Positions 1 through 11,368 of a stretch of 64,000 bases of DNA are shown here, piece after piece. The translations under genes were made by a program, and so were the position numbers. This DNA is from Nomia melanderi (Eukaryota > Arthropoda > Insecta > Hymenoptera > Halictidae). Positions within the stretch are counted from its first letter, which is position 1; each line of letters starts with the position of its first letter. Under the pieces are notes generated by a model. That model did not search any database and had not been told where the DNA came from. It saw nothing but the letters and a program-made list of their open reading frames with translations. The stretch is from NCBI RefSeq assembly GCF_051020985.1, contig NW_027475160.1, positions 558,001 through 622,000 of the forward strand, given 5' to 3'.

Positions 1-125
1 TATATCTGGTGATATCTCGGGTGCTATTACAGATAGCGCAATAAATCAAAGTCCATTGTCTGTAGGAGGCCCTGGCGCATGAATCTGTGCAGCGGGATCG
101 ACCTCGGACCACCAGGCGCCGAGAA

Positions 126-171
126 AATTACAGATATTCGGAATCCGTCACCCAAGGTCATGTAAAAATCC
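126..171 (+). repeat. 46-bp variant box 1
   Basis: AATTACAGATATTCGG, then AATCCGTCACCCAAGG and TCATGTAAAAATCC, replace the normal AACCACCGTCTCATGG to AAAAATCC segment. Aligned without gaps, 28 of 46 positions agree, while the rest of the monomer is ordinary. Confidence 0.9.
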
Positions 172-839
172 AATATATATCTGGTGATATTTCGGGTGCT
201 ATTACAGATAGCGCAATAAATCAAAGTGCATTGTCTGTAGGAGGCCCTGGTGCATGAATGTGTGCAGCAGGATCGACCTCAGACCACCAGGGGCCGAGAA
301 AACCACCGACACATTGGGCCGGACTGTCAGGCTCAGGGAAAAATCCAATATATATCTGGTGATATCTCGGGTGCTATTACAGATAGCGCAATAAATCATA
401 GTGCATTGCCTGTAGGAGGCCCTGGCGCATGAATCTGTTTAGCGGGATCGACCTCGGACCACCAGGGGTCGAGAAAACCGCCGACACATGGGGCCGGACA
501 CTCAGGGTCGGGGAAAAATTCAATATATATCTGGTGATATCTCGGGTGCTATTAGAGATAGCGTAATAAACAAAAATGAATTATCTGCGGGAGGCCCTGG
601 CGTGTGAATCTGTACAGCGGGTACGACCTCGGACAACCAGGGGCCGAGAAAACCACCGTCTCATGGGGGCGGACAATCAGCGTCTGGGAAAAATCCAATT
701 TATATCTGGTGATATCTCGGGTGCTATTAGAGATAGCGCAATAAATCAAAGTGCGTGGTCTGTATGATGCCCTGGCGCATGAATCTGTGCAGCGGGATCG
801 ACCTCGGACCACGAGGGACCGAGAAAACCATCGACTCAT

Positions 840-1355
840 GGGGCCGGACACTCAGGGTCAGGGAAAAATCCAATATATAGCTGGTGATATATCGGGTGCT
901 ATTAGAGATAGCGCAATAAACCAAAGTGAATTATCTGCAGGAGGCCCTGGCGCAGGAATCTGTGCAGCGGGAACAACCTCGGACCACCAGGGGCCGAGAA
1001 AACCACCGTCTCATGGGGCCGGACACTCAGGGTCAGGGAAAAATCCAATATATATCTCTTGATATGTCGGGTGCTATTAGAGATAGCGCAATAAATCAAA
1101 GCGAATTGTCTGTAGGAGGCCCTGGCGCATGAATCCGTGCAGCGGGATCGACCTCGGACTACCAGGGGCAGAGAAAATCACCGTCTCATTGGGCCGGACA
1201 CTCAGGGTCAGAGGAAAATCAAATATATATATGGTGATATCTCGGGTGCTGTTAGAGATAGCGAAATAATTCAAAGTGCATTGTCTGCAGGAGGCACCGG
1301 CGCATGAATCTGTGCAGCGGGAACGACCTCGGACCACCAGGGGCCGAGAAAATCA
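840..1355 (+). repeat. 15-monomer-spaced duplicate, copy a
   Basis: This segment matches 3,465-3,980 at an offset of 2,625 bp (15 x 175). Shared rare variants include TATAGCTGG, GGTGATATATCGG, GCAGGAATCTG, GGAACAACC and CTCTTGATATGTCGG. I see about five single-base differences over about 515 bp, so it is less recent than the other block copies. The two copies diverge where copy b enters a 46-bp variant box. Confidence 0.75.
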
Positions 1356-2050
1356 CAGTCTCATGGGGCCGGACTGTCAGGGTCAAGGAAAAATCCAATA
1401 TATATCTGGTGATATCTCGGATGCTATTATAGATAGCGAAATAAATCAAAGTGCATTGTCTGCAGGAGGCCCTGGAGCATGAATCTGTGCAGCGGGATCG
1501 ACCTCGGACCTCCAGGGGCCGAGAAAACCACCGTCTCATGTGGCCGGACTGTCAGGGTCAGGGAAAAATACAATATATATCTGGTGATATCTCGGGTGCT
1601 ATTAGAGATAGCGCAATAAATCAAAGTGCATTGTCTGCCGGAGGCCCCAGCGCATGAATCTGTGCAGCGGGAACGACCTGGGACCACCAGGGGCCGAGAA
1701 AACTACCGTCTAGTGGGGCCGGACACTCAGGGTCAGGGAAAAATCCAATATATATCTGGTGGTGTCTCGGGTGCTATTAGAGATAGCGCAATAAATCATA
1801 GTGAATTATCTGCAGGGGGCCCTGGCGCATGAATCTGTTCAGCGGGATCGACCTCGGACCACGAGGGACCGAGAAAACCATCGACACATGGGGCCGGACT
1901 GTCAGGGTCAAGGAAAAATCCAATATATATCTGGTGATATCTCGGGTGCTATTAGAGATAGCGCAATAAATCAAAGTGCATTGTCTGTAGGAGGCCCTGT
2001 CGCATGAATCTGTGCAGCGGGATCGACCTCGGACCACCAGGAGCCGAGAA

Positions 2051-2096
2051 AATTACAGGTATTCGGAATCCGTCACCCAAGGTCATGTAAAAATCC
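2051..2096 (+). repeat. 46-bp variant box 2
   Basis: Lies 1,925 bp (11 monomers) after box 1. It reads ACAGGTATTCGG and is followed by CAGCATATATCTAG. Confidence 0.9.
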
Positions 2097-2980
2097 AGCA
2101 TATATCTAGTGATATCTCGGGTGCTATTACAGATAGCGCAATAAACCAAAGTGAATTGTCTGCAGGAAGCTCTGGCACATGAATCTGTTCAGCGGGATCG
2201 ACCTCGGACCACGAGGGACCGAGAAAACCACCGTCTCATGGGGTCGGACACTCAGGGTCAGGGAAAAATCCAATATATATCTGGTGATATCTCGGGTGCT
2301 ATTAGAGATAGCGCAATAAACCAAAGTGAATTATCTGCAGGAGGCACCGGCGCAGGAATCTGTGCAGCGGGAACGACCTCGGACCACCAGGGGCCGAGAA
2401 AACCACCGTCTCATGGGGTCGGACTGTCAGGGTCAGGGAAAAATCCAATATATATCTGGTGATATCTCGGGTGCTATTACAGATAGCGCAATAAACCAAA
2501 GTGCATTGTCTGCAGGAGGCCCTGGCGCATGAATCTGTGGAGCGGGAACGACCTCGGACCACCAGGGGCCGATAAAACCACCGTCTCATGGGGCCGGACA
2601 CTCAGGGTCAGGGAAAAATCCAATATATATCTCTTGATATGTCGGGTGCTATTAGAGATAGCGCAATAAATCAAAGTGAATTGTCTGTAGGAGGCCCTGG
2701 CGCATGAATCCGTGCAGCGGGATCGACCTCGGACCACCAGGGGCCGAGAAAATCACCGTCTCATTGGGCCGGACACTCAGGGTCAGAGGAAAATCCAATA
2801 TATAACTGGTGATATCTCCGGTGCTATTAGAGATAGCGCAACACATCAAAGTGAATTATCTGCAGGGCGCCCTGGCGCATGAATATGTGCAGCGGGAACG
2901 ACCTCGGACCACCAGGGGCCGAGAAAACCACCGTCTCATGGGGCCGGACACTCAGGGTCAGAGGAAAATACAATATATAA
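2062..2980 (+). repeat. 56-monomer-spaced duplicate, copy a
   Basis: This segment matches 11,863-12,781 at an offset of 9,801 bp (56 x 175 + 1). It starts inside a variant box and runs through the CTCTTGATATGTCGG monomer into the first ACACATC monomers. Copies differ by scattered substitutions such as GTGGAGCGG against ATGCAGCGG and GATAAAACC against GAGAAAACC. Confidence 0.65.
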
Positions 2981-3321
2981 CTGGTGATATCTCCGGTGCT
3001 ATTAGAGATAGCGCAACACATCAAAGTGAATTATCTGCAGGGCGCCCTGGCGCATGAATCTGTGCAGCGGGAACGACCACGGACCACCAGGGGCCGAGAA
3101 AATCACCGTCTCATTGGGCCGGACACTCAGGGTCAGAGGAAAATCCAATATATAACTGGTGATATTTCCGGTGCTATTAGAGATAGCGCAACACATCAAA
3201 GTGAATTATCTGCAGGGCGCCCTGTCGCATGAATATGTGCAGCGGGAACGACCTCGGACCACCAGGGGCCGAGAAAACCACCGTCTCATGGGGCCGGACA
3301 CTCAGGGTCAGAGGAAAATAC
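2797..3321 (+). repeat. Cluster of three ACACATC/GGGCGCC-subtype monomers
   Basis: Three successive monomers share TATAACTGG, TCCGGTGC, GCAACACATC and CTGCAGGGCGCC, together with GAGGAAAAT in place of GGGAAAAAT. The following monomer (from 3,322) keeps the TATAACTGG start but then switches to the common type, so it is a chimera. Similar runs of one to three occur near 5.1, 7.7, 10.4, 12.6-13.0, 13.9-14.0, 15.8 and 16.7-16.8 kb. Confidence 0.8.
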
Positions 3322-3464
3322 AATATATAACTGGTGATATCTCGGGTGCTATTACAGATAGCGCAATAAACCAAAGTGCTTTGTCTGCGGGAGGCCCTGG
3401 CGCATGAATCTGTGCAGCGGGAACGACCTCGGACGACCAGGGGCCGAGAAAACCACCGACCCAT

Positions 3465-3980
3465 GGGGCCGGACACTCAGGGTCAGGGAAAAATCCAATA
3501 TATAGCTGGTGATATATCGGGTGCTATTAGAGATAGCGCAATAAACCAAAGTGAATTATCTGCAGGAGGCCCTGGCGCAGGAATCTGTGCAGCGGGAACA
3601 ACCTCGGACCACCAGGGGCCGAGAAAACCACCGTCTCATGGGGCCGGACACTCAGGGTCAGGGAAAAATCCAATATACATCTCTTGATATGTCGGGTGCT
3701 ATTAGAGATAGCGCAATAAATCAAAGTGAATTGTCTGTAGGAGGCCCTGGCGCATGAATCCGTGCAGCGGGATCGACCTCGGACTACCAGGGGCAGAGTA
3801 AATCACCGTCTCATTGGGCCGGACACTCAGGGTCAGAGGAAAATCAAATATATATACGGTGATATCTCGGGTGCTGTTAGAGATAGCGAAATAATTCTAA
3901 GTGCATTGTCTGCAGGAGGCACCGGCGCATGAATCTGTGCAGCGGGAACGACCTCGGACCACCAGGGGCCGAGAAAATTA
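3465..3980 (+). repeat. 15-monomer-spaced duplicate, copy b
   Basis: Partner of 840-1,355. It differs by a handful of single bases, for example ATACATCTC for ATATATCTC, GAGTAAATC for GAGAAAATC, and ATTCTAAG for ATTCAAAG. It ends against the variant box that begins at 3,976. Confidence 0.75.
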
Positions 3981-4021
3981 CAGGTATTCGGAATCCGTCA
4001 CCCAAGGTCATGTAAAAATCC
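3976..4021 (+). repeat. 46-bp variant box 3
   Basis: Lies another 1,925 bp (11 monomers) on. It shares ACAGGTATTCGG and the CAGCATATATCTAG continuation with box 2, so the two are sister copies. Confidence 0.9.
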
Positions 4022-4371
4022 AGCATATATCTAGTGATATCTCGGGTGCTATTACAGATAGCGCAATAAACCAAAGTGCTTTGTCTGCGGGAGGCCCTGG
4101 CGCATGAATCTGTGCAGCGGGAACGACCTCGGACCACCAGGGGCCGAGAAAACCACCGACCCATGGGGCCGGACACTCAGGGTCAGGGAAAAATCCAATA
4201 TATAGCTGGTGATATCTCGGGTGCTATTAGAGATAGCGCAATAAACCAAAGTGAATTATCTGCAGGAGGCCCTGGCGCAGGAATCTGTGCAGCGGGAACG
4301 ACCTCGGACCACCAGGGGCCGAGAAAACCACCGTCTCATGGGGTCGGACTGTCAGGGTCAGGGAAAAATCC

Positions 4372-4546
4372 AATATATATCTGGTGATATCTCGGGTGCT
4401 ATTACAGATAGCGCAATAAACCAAAGTGCATTGTCTGCAGGAGGCCCTGGCGCATGAATCTGTGCAGCGGGAACGACCTCGGACCACCAGGGGCCGAGAA
4501 AACCACCGTCTCATGGGGCCGGACACTCAGGGTCAGGGAAAAATCC
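4372..4546 (+). repeat. Reference monomer (175 bp, close to consensus)
   Basis: This copy is chosen as a type monomer, counted from AATATATATC to the AAAAATCC before the next one. It carries one EcoRV site (GATATC) and one PstI site (CTGCAG). Most monomers keep the EcoRV site, and roughly half keep PstI, because the common alternative reads CTGTAG. The consensus holds nine CpGs. Common two-state positions are TTAGAG/TTACAG, AATC/AACC, TGCATTGTC/TGAATTATC, GGATCG/GGAACG, CACCAGG/CACGAGG and GGACACTC/GGACTGTC. These states are shuffled between monomers and do not fall into a few clean types. Confidence 0.9.
4378..4410 (+). other. Alternative-hairpin segment of the monomer
   Basis: Two upstream arms, TATCTG (4,378-4,383) and TATCTC (4,388-4,393), lie 10 bp apart. 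The downstream arm is CAGATA here (4,405-4,410) and GAGATA in many other monomers. CAGATA is the exact complement of the first arm and GAGATA of the second, so each of the two common alleles can pair perfectly with one arm. A third possible stem, GCTAT/ATAGC with a 5-nt loop, overlaps both. The pairings are read directly from the sequence. Any structural or functional role is inference. Confidence 0.5.
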
Positions 4547-4886
4547 AATATATATATGGTGATATCTCGGGTGCTGTTAGAGATAGCGAAATAATTCAAA
4601 GTGCATTGTCTGCAGGAGGCACCGGCGCATGAATCTGTGCAGCGGGAACGACCTCGGACCACCAGGGGCCGAGAAAATCACAGTCTCATGGGGCCGGACT
4701 GTCAGGGTCAAGGAAAAATCCAATATATATCTGGTGATATCTCGGGTGCTATTACAGATAGCGCAATAAATCAAAGGGCATGGTCTGTACGAGGCCCTGG
4801 CGCATGAATCTGTGCAGCGGGATCGACCTCGGACCACGAGGGACCGAGAAAACCACCGACTCATGGGCCGGACTGTCAGGGTCAAG
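4541..4886 (+). repeat. 5-monomer-spaced duplicate, copy a
   Basis: This segment matches 5,415-5,760 at an offset of 874 bp (5 x 175 - 1). It includes the CTGTTAGAGATAGCGAAATAATTC monomer, the GGGCATGGTCTGTACG monomer, and the diagnostic one-base loss that turns CATGGGGCCGG into CATGGGCCGG. The same two-monomer combination recurs at 16.1-16.4 kb and in the right-domain islands. Confidence 0.75.
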
Positions 4887-5414
4887 GAAAAATCCAATAT
4901 ATATATGGTGATATCTCGGGTGCTGTTAGAGATAGCGAAATAATTCAAAGTGCATTGTCTGCAGGAGGCACCGGCGCATGAATTCGTGCAGCGGGATGGA
5001 CCTCGGACCACCAGGGGCCGAGAAAATCACCGTCTCATTGGGCCGGACACTCAGGGTCAGAGGAAAATCCAATATATAACTGGTGATATCTCCGGTGCTA
5101 TTAGAGATAGCGCAACACATCAAAGTGAATTATCTGCAGGGCGCCCTGGCGCATGAATATGTGCAGCGGGAACGACCTCGGACCACCAGGGGCCGAGAAA
5201 ACCACCGTCTCATGGGGCCGGACACTCAGGGTCAGAGGAAAATACAATATATAACTGGTGATATCTCCGGTGCTATTAGAGATAGCGCAACACATCAAAG
5301 TGAATTATCTGCAGGGCGCCCTGGCGCATGAATCTGTGCAGCGGGAACGATCTCGGACCACCAGGGGCCGAGATAACCACCGTCTCATAGGGCCAGACAC
5401 TCAGGGTCAGAGGA

Positions 5415-5760
5415 AAATCCAATATATATATGGTGATATCTCGGGTGCTGTTAGAGATAGCGAAATAATTCAAAGTGCATTGTCTTCAGGAGGCACCGGC
5501 GCATGAATCTGTGCAGCGGGAACGACCTCGGACCACCAGGGGCCGAGAAAATCACAGTCTCATGGGGCCGGACTGTCAGGGTCAAGGAAAAATCCAATAT
5601 ATATCTGGTGATATCTCGGGTGCTATTACAGATAGCGCAATAAATCAAAGGGCATGGTCTGTACGAGGCCCTGGCGCATGAATCTGTGCAGCGGGATCGA
5701 CCTCGGACCACGAGGGACCGAGAAAACCATCGACTCATGGGCCGGACTGTCAGGGTCAAG
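5415..5760 (+). repeat. 5-monomer-spaced duplicate, copy b
   Basis: Partner of 4,541-4,886, with small differences such as GTCTTCAGG for GTCTGCAGG. It then joins a different downstream monomer that reads CTGGTGCTATCTCGG. Confidence 0.75.
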
Positions 5761-6579
5761 GAACAATCCAATATATATCTGGTGCTATCTCGGGTGCTAT
5801 TAGAGATAGCGAAATAATACAAAGTGTATTGTCTGCAGGAGGCACCGGCGCATGAATCTGAGCAGCGGGAACGACCTCGGGCCACCATGGGCCGAGAAAA
5901 GCACCGTCTCATGGGGTCGGACACTCAGGGTCAGGGAAAAATCCAATATATATCTGGTGATACCTCGGCTGCTATTACAGATAGCGCAATAAACCAAAGT
6001 GAATTATCTGCAGGAGGCCCAGGCGCATGAATCTGTTCAGCGGGATCGACCTCGGACCACGAGGGACCGGGAAAACCGTCGACACATTGGGCCGGACTGT
6101 CAGGGTCAGGGAAAAATCAAATATATATATGGTGATATCTCGGGTGCTATTAGAGATAGCGCAATAAACCAAAGTGAATTATCTGCAGGAGGCCCTGGCG
6201 CATGAATCTGTGCAGCGGAATCGATCTCGGACCACCAGGGGCCGAGAAAACCACCGTCTCATGGGGCCGGACACTCAGGGTCAGTGGAAAATCCAATATA
6301 TATCTAGTGATATCTCGGGTGCTATTACAGATACCGCAATAAATCAAAGTGCATGGTCTGTAGGAGGCCCTGGCGCATGAATCTGTGCAGCGGGATCGAC
6401 CTCGGACCACGAGGGACCGAGAAAACCATCGACTCATGGGGCCGGACTGTCAGGGTCAGGGAAAAATCCAATATATATATGGTGATATCTCTGGTGCTAT
6501 TACAGATAGCGCAATAAATCAAAGTGCTTTGTCTGCAGGAGGTCCTAGCGCATGAATCTGTGCAGCGGGAACGACCTCG

Positions 6580-8742
6580 GACCACGAGGGACCGAGAAAA
6601 CCATAGACTCATGGGGCTGGACACTCAGGGTCAGGGGAAAATCCAATATATATCTAGTGATATCTCGGGTGCTATTACAGATAGCGCAATAAATCAAAGT
6701 GAATTATCTGCAGGGCGCCCTAACGCATGAATATGTGCAGCGGGAACGACCTCCGACCACCAGGGGCCGAGAAAACCGCCGTCTCATGGGGCCGGACACT
6801 CAGGGTCAGAGGAAAATCCAATATATATATATGGTGATATCTCGGGTGCTGTTAGAGATAGCGCAATAAATCAAAGTGCATTGTCTGTAGGAGGCACTGG
6901 CGAATTAATCTGTGCAGCAGGCACGACCTCGGACCACCAGGAGCCGAGAAAATTACAGATATGCGGAATCCGTCACCCAAGGTCATGTAAAAATCCAATA
7001 TATATCTGGTGATATCTCGGATGCTATTACAGATAGCGCAATAAACCAAAGTGCTTTGTCTGCGGGAGGCCCTGGCGCATGAATCTGTGCAGCGGGAACG
7101 ACCTCGGACCACCAGGGGCCGAGAAAACCACCGACCCATGGGGCCGGACACTCAGGGTCAGGGAAAAATCCAATATATATCTGGTGATATCTCGGGTGCT
7201 ATTACAGATAGCGCAATAAACCAAAGTGCATTGTCTGCAGGAGGCCCTGGCGCATGAATCTGTGGAGCGGGAACGACCTCGGACCACCAGGGGCCGATAA
7301 AACCACCGTCTCATGGGGTCGGACTGTCAGGGTCAGGGAAAAATCCAATATATATCTGGTGATATCTCGGGTGCTATTACAGATAGCGCAATAAACCAAA
7401 GTGCATTGTCTGCAGGAGGCCCTGGCGCATGAATCTGTGGAGCGGGAACGACCTCGGACCACCAGGGGCCGATAAAACCACCGTCTCATGGGGCCGGACA
7501 CTCAGGGTCAGGGAAAAATCCAATATAAATCTCTTGATATGTCGGGTGCTATTAGAGATAGCGCAATAAATCAAAGTGAATTGTCTGTAGGAGGCCCTGG
7601 CGCATGAATCCGTGCAGCGGGATCGACCTCGGACCACCAGGGGCAGAGAAAATCACCGTCTCATTGGGCCGGACACTCAGGGTCAGAGGAAAATCCAATA
7701 TATAACTGGTGATATCTCCGGTCCTATTAGAGATAGCGCAACACATCAAAGTGAATTATCTGCAGGGCGCCCTGGCGCATGAATATGTGCAGCGGGAACG
7801 ACCTCGGACCACCAGGGGCCGAGAAAACCACCGTCTCATGGGGCCGGACACTCAGGGTCAGAGGAAAATACAATATATAACTGGTGATATCTCCGGTGCT
7901 ATTAGAGATAGCGCAACACATCAAAGTGAATTATCTGCAGGGCGCCCTGGCGCATGAATCTGTGCAGCGGGAACGACCGCGGACCACCAGGGGCCGAGAA
8001 AATCACCGTCTCATGGGGACGGACTGTCAGGGTCAGGGAAAATTCCAATATATATCTGGTGATATCTCGGGTGCTATTAGAGATAGCGCAATAAATCAAA
8101 GTGCATGGCCTGTAAGGAGGCCCTGTCGCATGAATCTGTGCAGTGGGTTCAACCTCGGACCACGAGGGACCGAGAAAACCATAGACTCATGGGGCTGGAC
8201 ACTCAGGGTCAGGGGAAAATCCAAATATATCTAGTGATATCTCGGGTGCTATTAGAGATAGCGAAATAATTCAAAGTGTATTGTCTGCAGGAGGCAGCGG
8301 CGCATGAATCTGAGCAGCGGGAACGACCTCGGGCCACCATGGGCCGAGAAAAGCACCGTCTCATGGGGTCGGACACTCAGGGTCAGGGAAAAATCCAATA
8401 TATATCTGGTGATACCTCGGGTGCTATTACAGATAGCGCAATAAACCAAAGTGAATTATCTGCAGGAGGCCCTGGCGCATGAATCTGTTCAGCGGGAACG
8501 ACCTCGGACCACGAGGAACCGAGAAAACCGTCGACACATGGGGCCGGACTGTCAGGGTCAGGGAAAAATCAAATATATATATGGTGATATCTCGGGTGCT
8601 ATTAGAGATAGCGCAATAAACCAAAGTGAATTATCTGCAGGAGGCCTTGGCGCACGAATCTGGGCAGCGGAAACGATCTCGGACCACCAGGGGCCGAGAA
8701 AACCACCGTCTCATGGGGACGGACTGTCAGGGTCAGGGAAAA
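6580..8742 (+). repeat. 15-monomer unit, copy 1
   Basis: About 2.16 kb is repeated at 9,206-11,368 with an offset of 2,626 bp (15 x 175 + 1). I found only two differences: CCTAACGC against CCTAGCGC near 6,720, and CACGAATC against CATGAATC near 8,655. Very rare features are shared, including the extra base in TGTAAGGAGG near 8,114, the shortened CCAAATATATC near 8,221, and the TATATATATATGG expansion near 6,830. This points to a very recent duplication. The unit contains a variant box at 6,951. Confidence 0.9.
6951..6996 (+). repeat. 46-bp variant box 4
   Basis: Reads ATATGCGG in place of ATATTCGG and is preceded by GGCACTGGCGAATTAATC. It belongs to 15-monomer unit copy 1. Confidence 0.9.
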
Positions 8743-9205
8743 TCCAATATATATCTAGTGATATCTCGGGTGCTATTACAGATACCGCAATAAATCAAAG
8801 TGCATGGTCTGTAGGAGGCCCTGGCGCATGAATCTGTGCAGCGGGATCGACCTCGGACCACGAGGGACCGAGAAAACCATCGACTCATGGGGCCGGACTG
8901 TCAGGGTCAGGGAAAAATCCAATATATATATGGTGATATCTCTGGTGCTATTACAGATAGCGCAATAAATCAAAGTGCTTTGTCTGCAGGAGGTCCTAGC
9001 GCATGAATCTGTGCAGCGGGAACGACCTCGGACCACCAGGGGCCGAGAAAATCACCGTCTCATGGGGCCGGACTGTCAGGGTCAGGGAAAATTCCAATAT
9101 ATATCTGGTGATATCTCGGGTGCTATTAGAGATAGCGCAATAAATCAAAGTGCATGGCCTGTAGGAGGCCCTGGCGCATGAATCTGTGCAGTGGGTTCAA
9201 CCTCG
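8743..9205 (+). repeat. Segment between the two 15-monomer units
   Basis: About 2.6 monomers lie between the near-identical units. The part around 9,010-9,335 resembles what follows copy 2 (11,340-11,610), at an offset of 2,277 bp (13 x 175 + 2). The order of monomers has therefore been rearranged at the end of the unit, and the unit is not repeated cleanly end to end. The switch point near 8,743 falls in the AAAATCC/AATATATATC segment. Confidence 0.7.
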
Positions 9206-11368
9206 GACCACGAGGGACCGAGAAAACCATAGACTCATGGGGCTGGACACTCAGGGTCAGGGGAAAATCCAATATATATCTAGTGATATCTCGGGTGCTA
9301 TTACAGATAGCGCAATAAATCAAAGTGAATTATCTGCAGGGCGCCCTAGCGCATGAATATGTGCAGCGGGAACGACCTCCGACCACCAGGGGCCGAGAAA
9401 ACCGCCGTCTCATGGGGCCGGACACTCAGGGTCAGAGGAAAATCCAATATATATATATGGTGATATCTCGGGTGCTGTTAGAGATAGCGCAATAAATCAA
9501 AGTGCATTGTCTGTAGGAGGCACTGGCGAATTAATCTGTGCAGCAGGCACGACCTCGGACCACCAGGAGCCGAGAAAATTACAGATATGCGGAATCCGTC
9601 ACCCAAGGTCATGTAAAAATCCAATATATATCTGGTGATATCTCGGATGCTATTACAGATAGCGCAATAAACCAAAGTGCTTTGTCTGCGGGAGGCCCTG
9701 GCGCATGAATCTGTGCAGCGGGAACGACCTCGGACCACCAGGGGCCGAGAAAACCACCGACCCATGGGGCCGGACACTCAGGGTCAGGGAAAAATCCAAT
9801 ATATATCTGGTGATATCTCGGGTGCTATTACAGATAGCGCAATAAACCAAAGTGCATTGTCTGCAGGAGGCCCTGGCGCATGAATCTGTGGAGCGGGAAC
9901 GACCTCGGACCACCAGGGGCCGATAAAACCACCGTCTCATGGGGTCGGACTGTCAGGGTCAGGGAAAAATCCAATATATATCTGGTGATATCTCGGGTGC
10001 TATTACAGATAGCGCAATAAACCAAAGTGCATTGTCTGCAGGAGGCCCTGGCGCATGAATCTGTGGAGCGGGAACGACCTCGGACCACCAGGGGCCGATA
10101 AAACCACCGTCTCATGGGGCCGGACACTCAGGGTCAGGGAAAAATCCAATATAAATCTCTTGATATGTCGGGTGCTATTAGAGATAGCGCAATAAATCAA
10201 AGTGAATTGTCTGTAGGAGGCCCTGGCGCATGAATCCGTGCAGCGGGATCGACCTCGGACCACCAGGGGCAGAGAAAATCACCGTCTCATTGGGCCGGAC
10301 ACTCAGGGTCAGAGGAAAATCCAATATATAACTGGTGATATCTCCGGTCCTATTAGAGATAGCGCAACACATCAAAGTGAATTATCTGCAGGGCGCCCTG
10401 GCGCATGAATATGTGCAGCGGGAACGACCTCGGACCACCAGGGGCCGAGAAAACCACCGTCTCATGGGGCCGGACACTCAGGGTCAGAGGAAAATACAAT
10501 ATATAACTGGTGATATCTCCGGTGCTATTAGAGATAGCGCAACACATCAAAGTGAATTATCTGCAGGGCGCCCTGGCGCATGAATCTGTGCAGCGGGAAC
10601 GACCGCGGACCACCAGGGGCCGAGAAAATCACCGTCTCATGGGGACGGACTGTCAGGGTCAGGGAAAATTCCAATATATATCTGGTGATATCTCGGGTGC
10701 TATTAGAGATAGCGCAATAAATCAAAGTGCATGGCCTGTAAGGAGGCCCTGTCGCATGAATCTGTGCAGTGGGTTCAACCTCGGACCACGAGGGACCGAG
10801 AAAACCATAGACTCATGGGGCTGGACACTCAGGGTCAGGGGAAAATCCAAATATATCTAGTGATATCTCGGGTGCTATTAGAGATAGCGAAATAATTCAA
10901 AGTGTATTGTCTGCAGGAGGCAGCGGCGCATGAATCTGAGCAGCGGGAACGACCTCGGGCCACCATGGGCCGAGAAAAGCACCGTCTCATGGGGTCGGAC
11001 ACTCAGGGTCAGGGAAAAATCCAATATATATCTGGTGATACCTCGGGTGCTATTACAGATAGCGCAATAAACCAAAGTGAATTATCTGCAGGAGGCCCTG
11101 GCGCATGAATCTGTTCAGCGGGAACGACCTCGGACCACGAGGAACCGAGAAAACCGTCGACACATGGGGCCGGACTGTCAGGGTCAGGGAAAAATCAAAT
11201 ATATATATGGTGATATCTCGGGTGCTATTAGAGATAGCGCAATAAACCAAAGTGAATTATCTGCAGGAGGCCTTGGCGCATGAATCTGGGCAGCGGAAAC
11301 GATCTCGGACCACCAGGGGCCGAGAAAACCACCGTCTCATGGGGACGGACTGTCAGGGTCAGGGAAAA
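9206..11368 (+). repeat. 15-monomer unit, copy 2
   Basis: Near-identical partner of 6,580-8,742, including the same one-base insertions and deletions and a variant box at 9,577. Beyond its end the sequence continues with the GGTTCAACC monomer, which in copy 1 occurs only after an extra stretch of about 460 bp. Confidence 0.9.
9577..9622 (+). repeat. 46-bp variant box 5
   Basis: Copy of box 4 (same ATATGCGG change) in 15-monomer unit copy 2. Confidence 0.9.

Noticed and set aside
126..171. CENP-B box in the variant segment (ATTCGGAATCCGTCACC).
   Set aside because: The core pattern NTTCGNNNNANNCGGGN requires A at position 10 and CGGG at 13-16. Here those positions are C and ACAC-like bases, and no normal monomer fits either.
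4449..4592. AGGAGG about 9 bases before an ATG that opens a 46-codon frame (MNLCSG...EIAQ) in most monomers, resembling a bacterial ribosome site and small gene.
   Set aside because: The same pair is repeated in monomer after monomer of a satellite array, is destroyed in many of them without consequence (AGGAAG, GGGGGC, CACGAA, GAATGA), and yields no recognisable peptide. A 64-kb array of this kind is not bacterial.
5880..5900. Possible inverted monomers flagged by minus-strand open frames.
   Set aside because: The minus-strand frames come from monomers in the normal orientation. Landmarks run in the same order everywhere except for the 28-bp inversion at 25,904-25,931.
6826..6838. TATATATATATGG as a microsatellite or TATA promoter.
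   Set aside because: It is a 2-bp expansion of the A/T block found in every monomer, with no transcription unit nearby.
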